A DNA stretch of 64,000 nt, from NCBI RefSeq assembly GCF_003049085.1, contig NZ_PIQX01000001.1:310001-374000 (forward strand), written 5' to 3'. The position numbers and the translations under genes were made by a program. Below, in pieces: positions 26,376 to 35,027 of this stretch. Numbering within the stretch: the first letter of the stretch is position 1; each line of letters starts with the position of its first letter. Origin of the DNA: Campylobacter concisus (GTDB lineage Bacteria > Campylobacterota > Campylobacteria > Campylobacterales > Campylobacteraceae). Under the pieces are notes generated by a model, which ran no database searches, was not told the origin of the DNA, and saw only the letters and a program-made list of their open reading frames with translations.

Positions 26376-27572
26376 TCAAGCCTTTATATCCACGCTCTTA
26401 GCGTTAAATTTCATCATCGCCTCAAGTTCTTCTAAATTTTTTCTAGTATTTTGCTCTAGCTCTTTGTCGTATTTTCTGTTTTTACCCAGCATCTTTTGCG
26501 TTCGCTTTTCTTGCTCTATTAGCTTTTCTAGACGTTTTTGCACCTCTTTCATATCCTCTTGCATTATTTCAAAGAGGCTTTTTGATTCTTTGCCGTCGGA
26601 AGTTATGTTAGAGTTGCCGCTTAAGGCAGTGCTACCGGGCAAAAGCGACTCTTGCATTTTTTGAAACGTTAGTACATATTCTCGGTAATCCTTGCTAAGC
26701 CCGTCAAGCTCGCTTCCTTTGATGCCATAGATATTGCGTGAATCAATAAAGGCGTCCAGCTTTTGTCTGTATTCTTTGCCACTTATGCTTTTGTCATAAC
26801 CTTGCATCTTGCCCCAAACCGTAGTTTCGCCCTCTCGTACGTCTAAATTTGAGTTTATTACGGCTGCTATCAAGCCTCCTTTGGTTATGCTACCGTCAGG
26901 GTTAGTGTATCTTTCGCCGTGAGGATTTATAAACACGCTCACATTTTCGCTCTCTTTGCCGCCGTTATTGTTATCAAAGATATTGGTTGACGGCTTATAT
27001 TGCGGCGTTGTTGTTAACTCATGATATGAACTATTAAAAAATAGCGTTTCCATATTGGTTTTCCCGGACTTATCGTCAAATGCGCTACGTGCCGACGTAT
27101 AGTCGTAGATGTTTTTATTTACTTTAGTTACTTTTAGACTTGATTTTTCGTACTCGTATCCTTGAGGAAATTTGGCGAGGTCTTCTTTGTTAAAACTTTC
27201 TTTGGAATTTAAAACGTCCTCGCCGACTACTTGGGATAAAATTTTATATGCATTGCCGACTGTTTTTGCTATGTCGATTTTTGAAAACATTTTATTAAAT
27301 GCGATCGCTTTATCATTTACGTTCACGAGCGATTTTAAGGTATCTGAGTGGATTTTGTAGTCCTTTGGGATACCTGCGGCTTCGTTAAATTCGGACGTAA
27401 AATATCCGTCCGTATCGACTTTGTAGCCTAAAACTTCGTTAAATTTATGCTCGACCGTATCCGGCTGCGAGATTTCATTTTTATATATGATTTGACTCTT
27501 TATGTTATGTTTTTCATTTAGCTGAAAATTTTTAGCGACGCTAGAAAATCCGCCGATACCGCTTAACATCAT
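26376..27572 (-). CDS. protein of unknown function with C-terminal coiled coil
   Basis: 398 residues with no signal peptide or membrane segment. Parts in order: a low-complexity N-terminus, a GYKVDTDGYFTSEFNEAAGIP block (about 49-70; written here as GYKVDTDGYF and FNEAAGIP), the TVWGKMQGYD block shared with the following gene, and a K/E-rich coiled coil (about 330-390). I believe the second block occurs in other Campylobacter proteins but cannot name them. A possible FliA promoter lies just upstream. AAAGGA precedes two adjacent ATG codons; either may be the start. Confidence 0.7.
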   Translation of the reverse strand: MMLSGIGGFSSVAKNFQLNEKHNIKSQIIYKNEISQPDTVEHKFNEVLGYKVDTDGYFTSEFNEAAGIPKDYKIHSDTLKSLVNVNDKAIAFNKMFSKIDIAKTVGNAYKILSQVVGEDVLNSKESFNKEDLAKFPQGYEYEKSSLKVTKVNKNIYDYTSARSAFDDKSGKTNMETLFFNSSYHELTTTPQYKPSTNIFDNNNGGKESENVSVFINPHGERYTNPDGSITKGGLIAAVINSNLDVREGETTVWGKMQGYDKSISGKEYRQKLDAFIDSRNIYGIKGSELDGLSKDYREYVLTFQKMQESLLPGSTALSGNSNITSDGKESKSLFEIMQEDMKEVQKRLEKLIEQEKRTQKMLGKNRKYDKELEQNTRKNLEELEAMMKFNAKSVDIKA

Positions 27573-27600
27573 AAATCCTTTTGAAATTTGGTTTTAAGTT

Positions 27601-27627
27601 ACATCGGCAAAATTGAAAAAATATCTA
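27601..27627 (-). promoter_or_regulatory. candidate FliA (sigma-28) promoter
   Basis: On the minus strand, GCCGATGT (27601-27608) fits the sigma-28 -10 element GCCGATAA in its first six bases; 11 bases upstream TAGATATT (27620-27627) fits TAAAGTTT at five of eight. It lies 28 bases before the start of the gene at 27572. If real, the two unknown genes would be late flagellar genes. Confidence 0.4.
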
Positions 27628-27685
27628 GTAAAAAATAATAAAAACTATCAAAAAGCCATACAAAATTTCTATGCAAAAGTTAAAA

Positions 27686-28210
27686 TTATCCGCGCGTCTT
27701 TCTCGTCGCCAGATCGCACTTAGCGCCGCGAGTAATCATCAAGGACTGATCGTAAAATAAAATAAGCACCACCGAAACCCCAACGCCAAGCGCTAGCGAG
27801 ACCGTCGTAGTCGTGATTGCGTTATCGAAAAATATGATTAGGTATTCGTTTTTCTTAGCGATATCAGTCTCGTTTAGAAATGAAAACAGCGCCAAAATGC
27901 CCTTGTACGCGTAGACTCCCGGCACCATCGGCAAAAGCGCCGGAAATGCGATGATCTCGGCGGGCGCTTTGAGCCGTTTGGCAAAGAGCATACCTAAAAT
28001 CCCGCTTAAAAAAGAGACGATGAGAGTGGCGACGCTGATGTTAAAAAATCCCATCTGCATGATCCAAAAGCGGCTGGCGTGCGCAAATGCCGCAAGCAGC
28101 GCGCAAAATACAAGAGTTCTTTTAGGCGGCGAGCTAGCGTAGGCAAAGCCAAGACCCGCCACCGCGGCAAAGGCACCGTCTATGAGAGTCGCAGTCAAAA
28201 GCTCAAACAT
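27686..28210 (-). CDS. yjjB: threonine/serine exporter small subunit, YjjB/ThrE C-terminal type
   Basis: 174 residues, about five membrane segments, with PALLPMVPGVYAYKG (95-109), the loop typical of the ThrE_2 (YjjB) half. With the preceding YjjP-type gene it makes a two-protein ThrE exporter; in Corynebacterium ThrE is a single fused protein that exports threonine and serine, and E. coli YjjPB is linked to succinate export, so the substrate is open. The start overlaps yjjP by eight bases. This stretch is GC-richer than neighbouring genes. Confidence 0.85.
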   Translation of the reverse strand: MFELLTATLIDGAFAAVAGLGFAYASSPPKRTLVFCALLAAFAHASRFWIMQMGFFNISVATLIVSFLSGILGMLFAKRLKAPAEIIAFPALLPMVPGVYAYKGILALFSFLNETDIAKKNEYLIIFFDNAITTTTVSLALGVGVSVVLILFYDQSLMITRGAKCDLATRKTRG

Positions 28211-28985
28211 GTAAAATCTCCGCGCTGCTAAGCGAGAGCGTGATATAGACGCCCACCGCGATGCAAAGTATCAGGATGCCCGTGCTCACGGCCCTGCTGA
28301 TGCCTACTAGCGTGTTGTCGTTTAGGATATCAAAGACCGAGTTTATGAGAAAAACGCCCGGCATCAAAAAGAGTATCGACGAGCCGATCGCCACGTCGCT
28401 AGTGTGCGTAAAGCCGTAAAATACGCCAAGATAGGCGATAAACGAGACTACAAACGAGGTCAAAACGTACTGGATTTTTAAATTTACGCCCATTTTAGCA
28501 AACGCAAATCTAAGGCTATATCCCACGAGCGTCGCGAAAAATACGCAAGCCACCGAGCCCGCATCGCCGCCGAAAAGCTTGCAAAACGCCGCATTTGCAA
28601 GGCTGATCAAAATAAGCGAGCTTGTAAATTTATTCGCACCTATCCGCATGACGCCTTCAAACTGTTCTTTGGCCTCGCCCAGGCTCAAATTTTCATCCAA
28701 AATCCGCCAGCTAAGCGACGAAAGCTCGGAAATACGGTTAAAGCTCACCTGCCCCAGCGGGATCTTTTTTACGTAAGTTCGGCGCAGGGAGTTGTCGGCC
28801 GAGTCCATGACGCTAATCGTAAAATACTTCACGAAAATCGTCACGCTAACGTCGTAGCCATAGCGCCTAGCCACGCGGTCGACGCACTTTTCGACGCGCG
28901 CGGTGTAGGTGCCAGCACTCACCATCGCGCTCGTGTATTCGGTTAGAAAATTTGTTAAGACTTGAATATCAGGCTTTGCGTTCAT
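28203..28985 (-). CDS. yjjP: threonine/serine exporter large subunit, YjjP/ThrE N-terminal type
   Basis: 260 residues: about 110 soluble residues, then five membrane segments. ERCVDRVARRYGYD-like pairing at residues 31-45 and FILIPGVFLINSVFD-like sequence near the end (here LMPGVFLINSVFDIL) are the ThrE_1 hallmarks. It pairs with YjjB as a two-component exporter in the inner membrane. The start overlaps the end of the DUF4149 gene by 17 bases. GC-rich third codon positions set it apart from the prmC gene just beyond. Confidence 0.85.
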   Translation of the reverse strand: MNAKPDIQVLTNFLTEYTSAMVSAGTYTARVEKCVDRVARRYGYDVSVTIFVKYFTISVMDSADNSLRRTYVKKIPLGQVSFNRISELSSLSWRILDENLSLGEAKEQFEGVMRIGANKFTSSLILISLANAAFCKLFGGDAGSVACVFFATLVGYSLRFAFAKMGVNLKIQYVLTSFVVSFIAYLGVFYGFTHTSDVAIGSSILFLMPGVFLINSVFDILNDNTLVGISRAVSTGILILCIAVGVYITLSLSSAEILHV

Positions 28986-29448
28986 TTTGGCTAATCTTAA
29001 ATTTCACAAAAAATAAAATAATTTGCAAAACAAGCATGATTTTCATCACATATTCACTCGCACTATGTATTTTGGCAAATTCAGCCGTCTGTGTCGCATC
29101 AACACCCAAATTTTGAGCGTAAACTATAAAAGGCGTAAAGAAAAATACAAAGCTCAAAGCTAAAGCCAAATTTAAAAAAGCAAGCATTAACATGCTAAAT
29201 TTTAGTGAAAAAATAAGCTTTTTTCTAAGATCAAATAGCTCGCTAATCATTATAACTATGCTTATAAAAAGCAAAATATAATTAAATTTCAAAAATATCT
29301 TTGTCATCATTTGACCGCTCATAAAATGCGTAAGTACGCCATCTCCTATGATGTTTTGCGGGAAAAATATGACTGGCGCCACCAAAATACCAAGCGTTAG
29401 CTCAGCTCCTATAAGTACTGCCAAAAGCAAAAAATAAACTCCTCTCAA
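28969..29448 (-). CDS. DUF4149-type membrane protein
   Basis: 159 residues with four hydrophobic segments (about 5-27, 52-72, 78-104, 132-152). The N-terminal LTLGILVAPVIFF is typical of DUF4149 proteins, for which no function is known to me. It lies 10 bases after prmC and overlaps yjjP by 17 bases, so it is likely co-translated with both. C. jejuni has comparable small membrane proteins next to prmC, from memory. AT-rich like prmC, unlike the following exporter genes. Confidence 0.75.
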   Translation of the reverse strand: MRGVYFLLLAVLIGAELTLGILVAPVIFFPQNIIGDGVLTHFMSGQMMTKIFLKFNYILLFISIVIMISELFDLRKKLIFSLKFSMLMLAFLNLALALSFVFFFTPFIVYAQNLGVDATQTAEFAKIHSASEYVMKIMLVLQIILFFVKFKISQNERKA

Positions 29449-29458
29449 ATTCTCTCCT

Positions 29459-30271
29459 TTATATTTTTAACTTCGCGCAAAAGCCTCTATCAAAGCCAGC
29501 CAAATCTTTGTAAAAACTATACTCAAAACCATTGGCCTCTAAAAAATTTTGCATACTTGCTTTTTGATCGTACCCCATCTCACAAGCAACGTTTTTGATA
29601 TTGCGATCTTTGACTATGAGAATAATGTCTTTTAAGATTTCATCTCCTACTTCACCTCCAAAGAGCGCACTTTCTGGCTCATTTAGTACAAATTTACTAA
29701 GTTTATAGCTTCTTGCAATATATGGTGGATTTGAAACCAAAATATCAATATCTTCTAAAATTTCATCCACATAAGAGCAGTTTAAAAATTTGATCCTCCC
29801 ACCTACATCAAATTTATCTGCATTTTTTTTAGCAAGCATCAAAGCTTTTTCGTTGATGTCTGTCGCTACGATATTTGCCTTTGTTTTTAGAGCTAGCATG
29901 ATACTAACAATGCCGCTTCCTGTACCTATTTCTGCGATCTTTGGTTCATTGTATTCGCGTGAAATTTCTATTACTTTATCCACTAAAATTTCTGTTTCAG
30001 GTCTTGGGATCAGCACTCCGCTTTCCACATAAAAATCAAGCCCATAAAAGCTAGCTTTACCAGTTATATATTCAAGAGGCTCGTAGTTTTCACATCTTTT
30101 AACTAGAGCAAAATAGCCGCTGTCATCAAATTCTTCTTTTTGATTTAAAAATATCCATTCAATGCTTACATCAAGATAGTTCATAAGCAAAATTTTAGCA
30201 ACTCTGCTTGGATTTTGACAAAGTGAGCTTAGCCTTAAACTAGCCTCTTTAAGAGCCTCTTCAATTTTCAT
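29459..30271 (-). CDS. prmC: release factor glutamine methyltransferase
   Basis: 270 residues (HemK family). It methylates the glutamine of the GGQ motif of RF1 and RF2. The SAM motif AEIGTGSGIVSIML and the catalytic NPPYI (LVSNPPYIARSY) are clear, as is IPRPETE in the middle. The N-terminal helical domain is about 75 residues. The start overlaps the M48 protease gene by 11 bases although the two differ strongly in base composition. Confidence 0.95.
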   Translation of the reverse strand: MKIEEALKEASLRLSSLCQNPSRVAKILLMNYLDVSIEWIFLNQKEEFDDSGYFALVKRCENYEPLEYITGKASFYGLDFYVESGVLIPRPETEILVDKVIEISREYNEPKIAEIGTGSGIVSIMLALKTKANIVATDINEKALMLAKKNADKFDVGGRIKFLNCSYVDEILEDIDILVSNPPYIARSYKLSKFVLNEPESALFGGEVGDEILKDIILIVKDRNIKNVACEMGYDQKASMQNFLEANGFEYSFYKDLAGFDRGFCAKLKI

Positions 30272-31463
30272 TTTCCAGCTCGTTTATACGCTCAAAAAGG
30301 CTTGGATGCGAGTGATAGACGAACGCATAGAGCTGATGAACCTTCGGGAAGGCCTTGTTTTCGCTGCCTAGCTTTTTTAGCGCGCTTATCATGTCGGCTT
30401 TGTTTGAGACCTCGCCAGCGAATCTATCGGCGCCAAATTCGTTCGCGCGGCTAAAATACGAGCTCACCGGCGAAAATAAAAACCCGAAAATCGGCGAAAA
30501 AAGCAGCAAAAACACGATCATTCCGCCGCCTCCGCTATGAAGCCCAAGCGCTTGATACGCCGCGTCAGGGATGTTGCCAAATATAAAAAACATCGCAAAA
30601 AGCATAACCGCGCTTAGAGCGATCATTTTTAGGATATCTTTATGCTTAAAGTGCCCCAGCTCATGCCCCAAAACAGCGATTATTTCATCTAAGCTTAGCT
30701 TTTTAACGAGCGTGTCGAAAAGCACCACGCGTTTAGTCGTGCCAAGGCCGCCGAAATAGGCGTTTAGGCGGTTGTCGCGCTTGCTAGCGTCTATCGTAAA
30801 AACGCCGCTACTTTTAAACCCGCACTGCGCCAAAAGCCCTTCAATACGGCTTTTTAGCTCGCCCTCTTCTAGCGGCTGCATTTTGTTAAAAATTGGCGCG
30901 ATGAGCGTCGGGTAGATGAGATTTATAACAAGCGCGACGGCAAAGCTAAGCAAAAACGCCCAAAACCACCAAAAATCACCCAAAAATCTAATGCAAAGCA
31001 GCACCAGCCACACAAATAGCGTGCCAAACACCAGCGTTAGAGCTAGCGTTTTAAGCAGGTCAAGCGCGAAAATTTTAGGCGTTACGTTTGAAAAGCCGAG
31101 CTTTTTATCCTTGACGAAGGTTTCGTAGATATTTAGCGGTAGTTCTAGCAGCGACGAAACGAGCAAAAATACCATGACCATAAAGACGTTATCGCCTATA
31201 TCTCCCGTTTTATAGGCATGCCCCGATATCGCGCCAAGCCCCCAGCACGCCCACATCATAAATATCGCGGCGTGATAAAGTAGGCTAGCTATCTCAAATT
31301 TTTGATTAGTTATCGCTGCAGCGGCGGCGGTTTCATACTCCCCCTGCTCTAGCACGACAGCCGGCTTTTTAGCCTCCGCGCGAATAAAATTTATCTGCAA
31401 AATCGCCAAAATCGCCTTTACGGCAACGTAAAAAAAGTAAATACCGAGTAAAAAATAAAACAT
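30261..31463 (-). CDS. M48 family membrane zinc protease, Ste24 type
   Basis: 400 residues with about seven membrane segments and the zinc motif HELGHFKHKD, plus the downstream glutamate in SRANEFGADRFAGEV. Like CAAX prenyl protease Ste24, it carries an N-terminal extension (DUF-type) with several membrane helices (1 to about 180), which separates it from HtpX. Bacterial members probably degrade damaged membrane proteins. GC content is high for this window. It overlaps prmC by 11 bases and lies 11 bases after the sodium symporter gene. Confidence 0.92.
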   Translation of the reverse strand: MFYFLLGIYFFYVAVKAILAILQINFIRAEAKKPAVVLEQGEYETAAAAAITNQKFEIASLLYHAAIFMMWACWGLGAISGHAYKTGDIGDNVFMVMVFLLVSSLLELPLNIYETFVKDKKLGFSNVTPKIFALDLLKTLALTLVFGTLFVWLVLLCIRFLGDFWWFWAFLLSFAVALVINLIYPTLIAPIFNKMQPLEEGELKSRIEGLLAQCGFKSSGVFTIDASKRDNRLNAYFGGLGTTKRVVLFDTLVKKLSLDEIIAVLGHELGHFKHKDILKMIALSAVMLFAMFFIFGNIPDAAYQALGLHSGGGGMIVFLLLFSPIFGFLFSPVSSYFSRANEFGADRFAGEVSNKADMISALKKLGSENKAFPKVHQLYAFVYHSHPSLFERINELENEN

Positions 31464-31474
31464 ATTTTTACGCC

Positions 31475-32848
31475 CTATTTTAAAAAATTATCGTAAAACG
31501 AGCTGATAAAAAGCACCAAAATGATAAACGGTACGACAAATTTTATATACCAAAACCAGATATTTATTAGTTTTGCATGCTTTTCACTACCTTGCAAAAT
31601 TTCTTTTTTTGCATCATCTTTTAGCACCCAACCTACGAATATTGCACACCCAAATGAAGTAAATACAAAAAATATCGTTGCGCTTATTGCATCATATGCA
31701 TCAAAAATATTCTTACCAAAAATACTTACGTGACTTAGTATGTTTGTGGCCATTAGCGAAGGTAAATTTCCTAAAATAAATATACCTCCAAGGACTAAAA
31801 ATATTGCTTTTTTACGTTTTATCTTAAATTTTTCTTGAAGTGTTGTGATTATTACTTCATATATTGGTAGCGATGTCGTAAGTGCAGCGATCATTAATAG
31901 TGTAAAAAATGCAACCGCGAAAAAACCACCAAATGGCATGTGAGAAAAAACAATTGGTAGCGATTTAAACACCAAACTTGGGCCACTATCTGGCGATACG
32001 CTGTAGCTAAAAAGAGAAGGGAAGATCATAAAGCCTGCAAGCACAGCGATTACCGTATTTAAAATGCCTGTAATGATAGAAATTTTAACCAAACCCTCAT
32101 CCTTTTTCACAAAGCTAGAAAGCGTGATCATCACACCAAACCCAAGTGAAAGCGCAAAAAAGACTTGCCCCAAAACATCAACGAAAAGCTTTAAGTTTAT
32201 CTTTGAAAAATTAGGCGTTAAGTAAAATTTTACGCCTTCTATTGCACCATCAAGTGTGATATTTTTAGCAATCATAATAAGCATTAAAATAAAAAGTAGT
32301 GGCATTAAAAATTTCGCTGATCGCTCGATACCACCGACCGCACCCTGTACCAAAATAGCGTAATTAACTAGCACAAAAACAAGCGTTGCAAAGCTGATAG
32401 CAAGTGGATTGCTTACGATATTTTGCTCATAAAACGCACTTGTCTCCTCAAAACTAACCACATGCGAGAGATCAAGCAAACCAAATGAAATTTGTGCGAT
32501 GTAGTTTAGCACCCAGCCACCAATAACCATATAGTAAGCCATAATGCCAAAAGCACCAACAAGCCCCATCCAGCCAACGATCTGCCACTTTTTGCTGATC
32601 TTTTTGCCATTTATCGATCCACCAAAAGCATCCACAGCGTTGCATTTTAGGCGTCTACCGATCGCATTTTCAACTAGAATCATCGGTATGCCAATCACGA
32701 TCATCGCGATACAAAACACGAGCACATAGGCGCCACCACCGTTTTGCCCGACTAGATACGGGAAACGCCACGTCGCACCAAAACCAACCGTAGCTCCTGC
32801 AACAGCTAAAATGTATGTGAGCCTTGAACTCCAAGATTTTCTATCCAT
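31475..32848 (-). CDS. sodium-dependent transporter, neurotransmitter:sodium symporter (NSS) family
   Basis: 457 residues from the ATG preceded by AAAGGCAAAAAG; a longer frame adds 21 residues that do not look like a transporter N-terminus. About 11-12 membrane helices. The NSS signature around helix 1, GATVGFGATWRFPYLVGQNG (26-45), holds the sodium and substrate site, followed by GIPMILVENAIGR. Bacterial relatives (LeuT, MhsT, TnaT) import amino acids with sodium; the amino acid here is not predictable. The gap upstream (32849-33027) contains no recognisable gene. Confidence 0.9.
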   Translation of the reverse strand: MDRKSWSSRLTYILAVAGATVGFGATWRFPYLVGQNGGGAYVLVFCIAMIVIGIPMILVENAIGRRLKCNAVDAFGGSINGKKISKKWQIVGWMGLVGAFGIMAYYMVIGGWVLNYIAQISFGLLDLSHVVSFEETSAFYEQNIVSNPLAISFATLVFVLVNYAILVQGAVGGIERSAKFLMPLLFILMLIMIAKNITLDGAIEGVKFYLTPNFSKINLKLFVDVLGQVFFALSLGFGVMITLSSFVKKDEGLVKISIITGILNTVIAVLAGFMIFPSLFSYSVSPDSGPSLVFKSLPIVFSHMPFGGFFAVAFFTLLMIAALTTSLPIYEVIITTLQEKFKIKRKKAIFLVLGGIFILGNLPSLMATNILSHVSIFGKNIFDAYDAISATIFFVFTSFGCAIFVGWVLKDDAKKEILQGSEKHAKLINIWFWYIKFVVPFIILVLFISSFYDNFLK

Positions 32849-33027
32849 CTTTTTGCCTTTGTGAAAAATAGGGATTATATAAAAAAAATGATTAAATTTT
32901 GCTAGCAACAAGCGGTGTTAGGATGCAAGCTCAGTTTTTTGTTAATTTTAAGAATTTTTACGAATAATTTTTCTTTCACGTTTTGTTTTTATGGACAAAT
33001 TTAGACAACTGCTTAAAAATAAATTTA

Positions 33028-33468
33028 TTAGTGCAAAACACCAAATTCTACATATCCCTCTGTTGCAATGAACAATATCCAGCCCTCCTTGGGACTACAA
33101 AAATAGTGATGCTCTGGGATATTTTCAACTATAAATTTTAAAAAATCGCAAAAATACTCAGACTTAAATTTAACCTCTATGCTTGTTATATTGTCGCCGA
33201 TGTAGTTTATATCGCCACTTAAAATTTTACTTTTGATGCTTGGATTTGAGCTGAGAAATTTTTCAATGTCGGTAAAATTTTTATATTCAGCCGTTTTGTA
33301 ACCTTTTAAATTTTGTAAAACTGGCTTTGAGCCAATGAAGGTCAAATTTTGTTCTATAAACTCTGCTCCATCGTTACTCACGCACCACTTATTGCTAAAA
33401 TTTGATAAAAAAGCGAGCATCTCATCGTCAGCTGAGATAAAATTTGAAACTAAATTTTTCTGGCTCAT
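33028..33468 (-). CDS. hypothetical cytosolic protein
   Basis: 146 residues from the ATG after AAGGAGACAA; an upstream in-frame ATG is less favoured. I do not recognise it. No signal peptide or membrane segment; a mixed alpha/beta sequence with aromatic-rich C-terminus (HHYFCSPKEGWILFI). It stands alone, flanked by an inverted repeat upstream. Base composition is like its neighbours, so there is no sign of recent transfer. Confidence 0.65.
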   Translation of the reverse strand: MSQKNLVSNFISADDEMLAFLSNFSNKWCVSNDGAEFIEQNLTFIGSKPVLQNLKGYKTAEYKNFTDIEKFLSSNPSIKSKILSGDINYIGDNITSIEVKFKSEYFCDFLKFIVENIPEHHYFCSPKEGWILFIATEGYVEFGVLH

Positions 33469-33528
33469 TTGTCTCCTTTTTTTAAAATTTAGCAAAACTA
33501 CCCACAATCCTTTAAAAACAAAGATCGC

Positions 33529-33571
33529 ATAAAAATTAATAATTAAATTTAGGATTATGGATAATTTTTAT
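33529..33571 (-). repeat. AT-rich inverted repeat after the dnaQ-like gene
   Basis: ATAAAAATTA (33529-33538) and TAATTTTTAT (33562-33571) are perfect complements, directly after the stop of the exonuclease gene as read on the minus strand. It may act as a weak terminator; the stem is only A:T pairs. Confidence 0.4.
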
Positions 33572-33573
33572 CG

Positions 33574-34374
33574 CTAATTCGCACATAAAACCGGTTCGGG
33601 TTTTAGCTTCACGCTTGGAGCTGTTTTGCTAAAGCTTATGAGATCCTCTGTCGTTTGGATACTAAAAGGTAGGCGTGTGAGGCAGACTTTAAAAATTTCA
33701 GCAGCCGCTATTGCGTCATTTAGGGCTCTGTGGTGGGTATTGTTTATGCCAAGAAGCTCTTTTAGCGAGCCAAGTCCGTATTTTTGCGAAGCGATAGTGC
33801 GACGGCTAAGATCGATGGTGCAAAGCTTTCTATTTAGCAGCATGCCAAGGCCGATCTCATTTAGGCTATGAGAGATAAAGCCATAGTCAAAATTTACGTT
33901 ATGCGCGATAAAGACGCTAGTTCCAAGAAAAATTTTGAACCGCTCAAGTACATTTAGCAAATTTGGCGCACCGACTAAATCGCTAGCCTTTATACCGGTT
34001 AGCTCAGTGATATTTTCAGGTACTTCAGGGGCTGCTATAAAGCTTTCAAAACGCCCTATCTCAATGCCATTTTTCATTTTTATTGCGCCTATTTCAATGA
34101 TCTGTCCGCTCGTCGTACCGCCAGTCGTTTCGATATCAACCACGCAAAATTCCTGCTCGCTAATATCTCTAAACCTTGTGCCAAGCTCTATCTCATTCTC
34201 TTCATTTCTGGTGATGTCAAGCCCAAGAGTTCGCCACATATCAAGATCGCGCACGTCAATGAGTGATGAAATTTCTTCAATATCGCTAAATCTTAAAATA
34301 AACTCATGGTAGCCTAAATTTTGCTTGGCTAAAATTTCTATGCTATTTTCTAAACGCTGTTTTTTTGGTTTCAA
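33574..34374 (-). CDS. dnaQ: DnaQ-like 3'-5' exonuclease
   Basis: 266 residues. The DEDDh exonuclease core has CVVDIETTGG (Exo I, two acidic residues), IAHNVNFDYGFI (Exo II) and HRALNDAIAAAEIF (Exo III with the histidine). An N-terminal extension of about 75 residues is additional to the minimal domain. It could be the epsilon proofreading subunit of DNA polymerase III or a repair exonuclease of the same family. It starts inside the last codons of rpe (four-base overlap), the same pairing I recall in C. jejuni. Confidence 0.85.
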   Translation of the reverse strand: MKPKKQRLENSIEILAKQNLGYHEFILRFSDIEEISSLIDVRDLDMWRTLGLDITRNEENEIELGTRFRDISEQEFCVVDIETTGGTTSGQIIEIGAIKMKNGIEIGRFESFIAAPEVPENITELTGIKASDLVGAPNLLNVLERFKIFLGTSVFIAHNVNFDYGFISHSLNEIGLGMLLNRKLCTIDLSRRTIASQKYGLGSLKELLGINNTHHRALNDAIAAAEIFKVCLTRLPFSIQTTEDLISFSKTAPSVKLKPEPVLCAN

Positions 34375-35018
34375 AACTCAAGCTTTATGGCGCGAATGGC
34401 TTGTTCGTAAGAATTTGACGAGAAGATGTAGTTACCAGCCACCAAAATATCAGCTCCAGCCTCTTCAAGATCAGGCGCATTTAGTCCGTTTACACCGCCA
34501 TCTACTTCGATCAGACACTTGGCGTTTTTTCGTTCTATCAGCTCTCTTAGCGACCTTATTTTTTCAAGCACGACTGGCATAAATTTCTGACCGCCAAAGC
34601 CAGGATTTACGCTCATCAAAAGTACCATATCGACTTCATCGATAATGTGTTCGATCGCACTAACTGGCGTATGCGGATTTAGCACGATGCCAGGGCCAAC
34701 GCCATTTTTTCTGATGTGATCGATGAGCCTTAATGGATGCTTCTCTTCTTCGATATGAAAGGTTAGAAATTTTGGCTTTAGTGGCAAGAAAAGATCAGCA
34801 AAAAACGAGTTATTTTCAACCATCAAATGTATATCAAGTGGCTTTGTGGCTGCTTTAGCAACGGCATTTACCACAACTGGTCCGATGGTTAAATTTGGCA
34901 CAAAATGTCCATCCATAACATCAACATGCACCAGATCGCACCCAGCCTCACAAATGGCTCTTATCTCAGCTGCCAAATTTCCAAAATCAGCCGATAAAAT
35001 ACTAGGTGCAACGTACAT
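34371..35018 (-). CDS. rpe: ribulose-phosphate 3-epimerase
   Basis: 215 residues, a complete TIM barrel. It interconverts ribulose-5-phosphate and xylulose-5-phosphate in the pentose phosphate pathway. Metal-binding and catalytic motifs are VAPSILSADFGNL (3-15), HVDVMDGHFVPN (31-42), HLMVENN and EVDGGVNG, with the phosphate loop GADILVAGNYIF. AAGGAG lies just upstream of the ATG. dnaQ overlaps its end. Confidence 0.96.
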   Translation of the reverse strand: MYVAPSILSADFGNLAAEIRAICEAGCDLVHVDVMDGHFVPNLTIGPVVVNAVAKAATKPLDIHLMVENNSFFADLFLPLKPKFLTFHIEEEKHPLRLIDHIRKNGVGPGIVLNPHTPVSAIEHIIDEVDMVLLMSVNPGFGGQKFMPVVLEKIRSLRELIERKNAKCLIEVDGGVNGLNAPDLEEAGADILVAGNYIFSSNSYEQAIRAIKLEF

Positions 35019-35027
35019 TTCTTCTCC

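Noticed and set aside
26376..27572. The GC-poor unknown gene was considered as a toxin or phage protein.
   Set aside because: There is no toxin fold, no immunity gene, no phage neighbour and no flanking repeat; its relative lies next to it and a possible flagellar promoter lies upstream.
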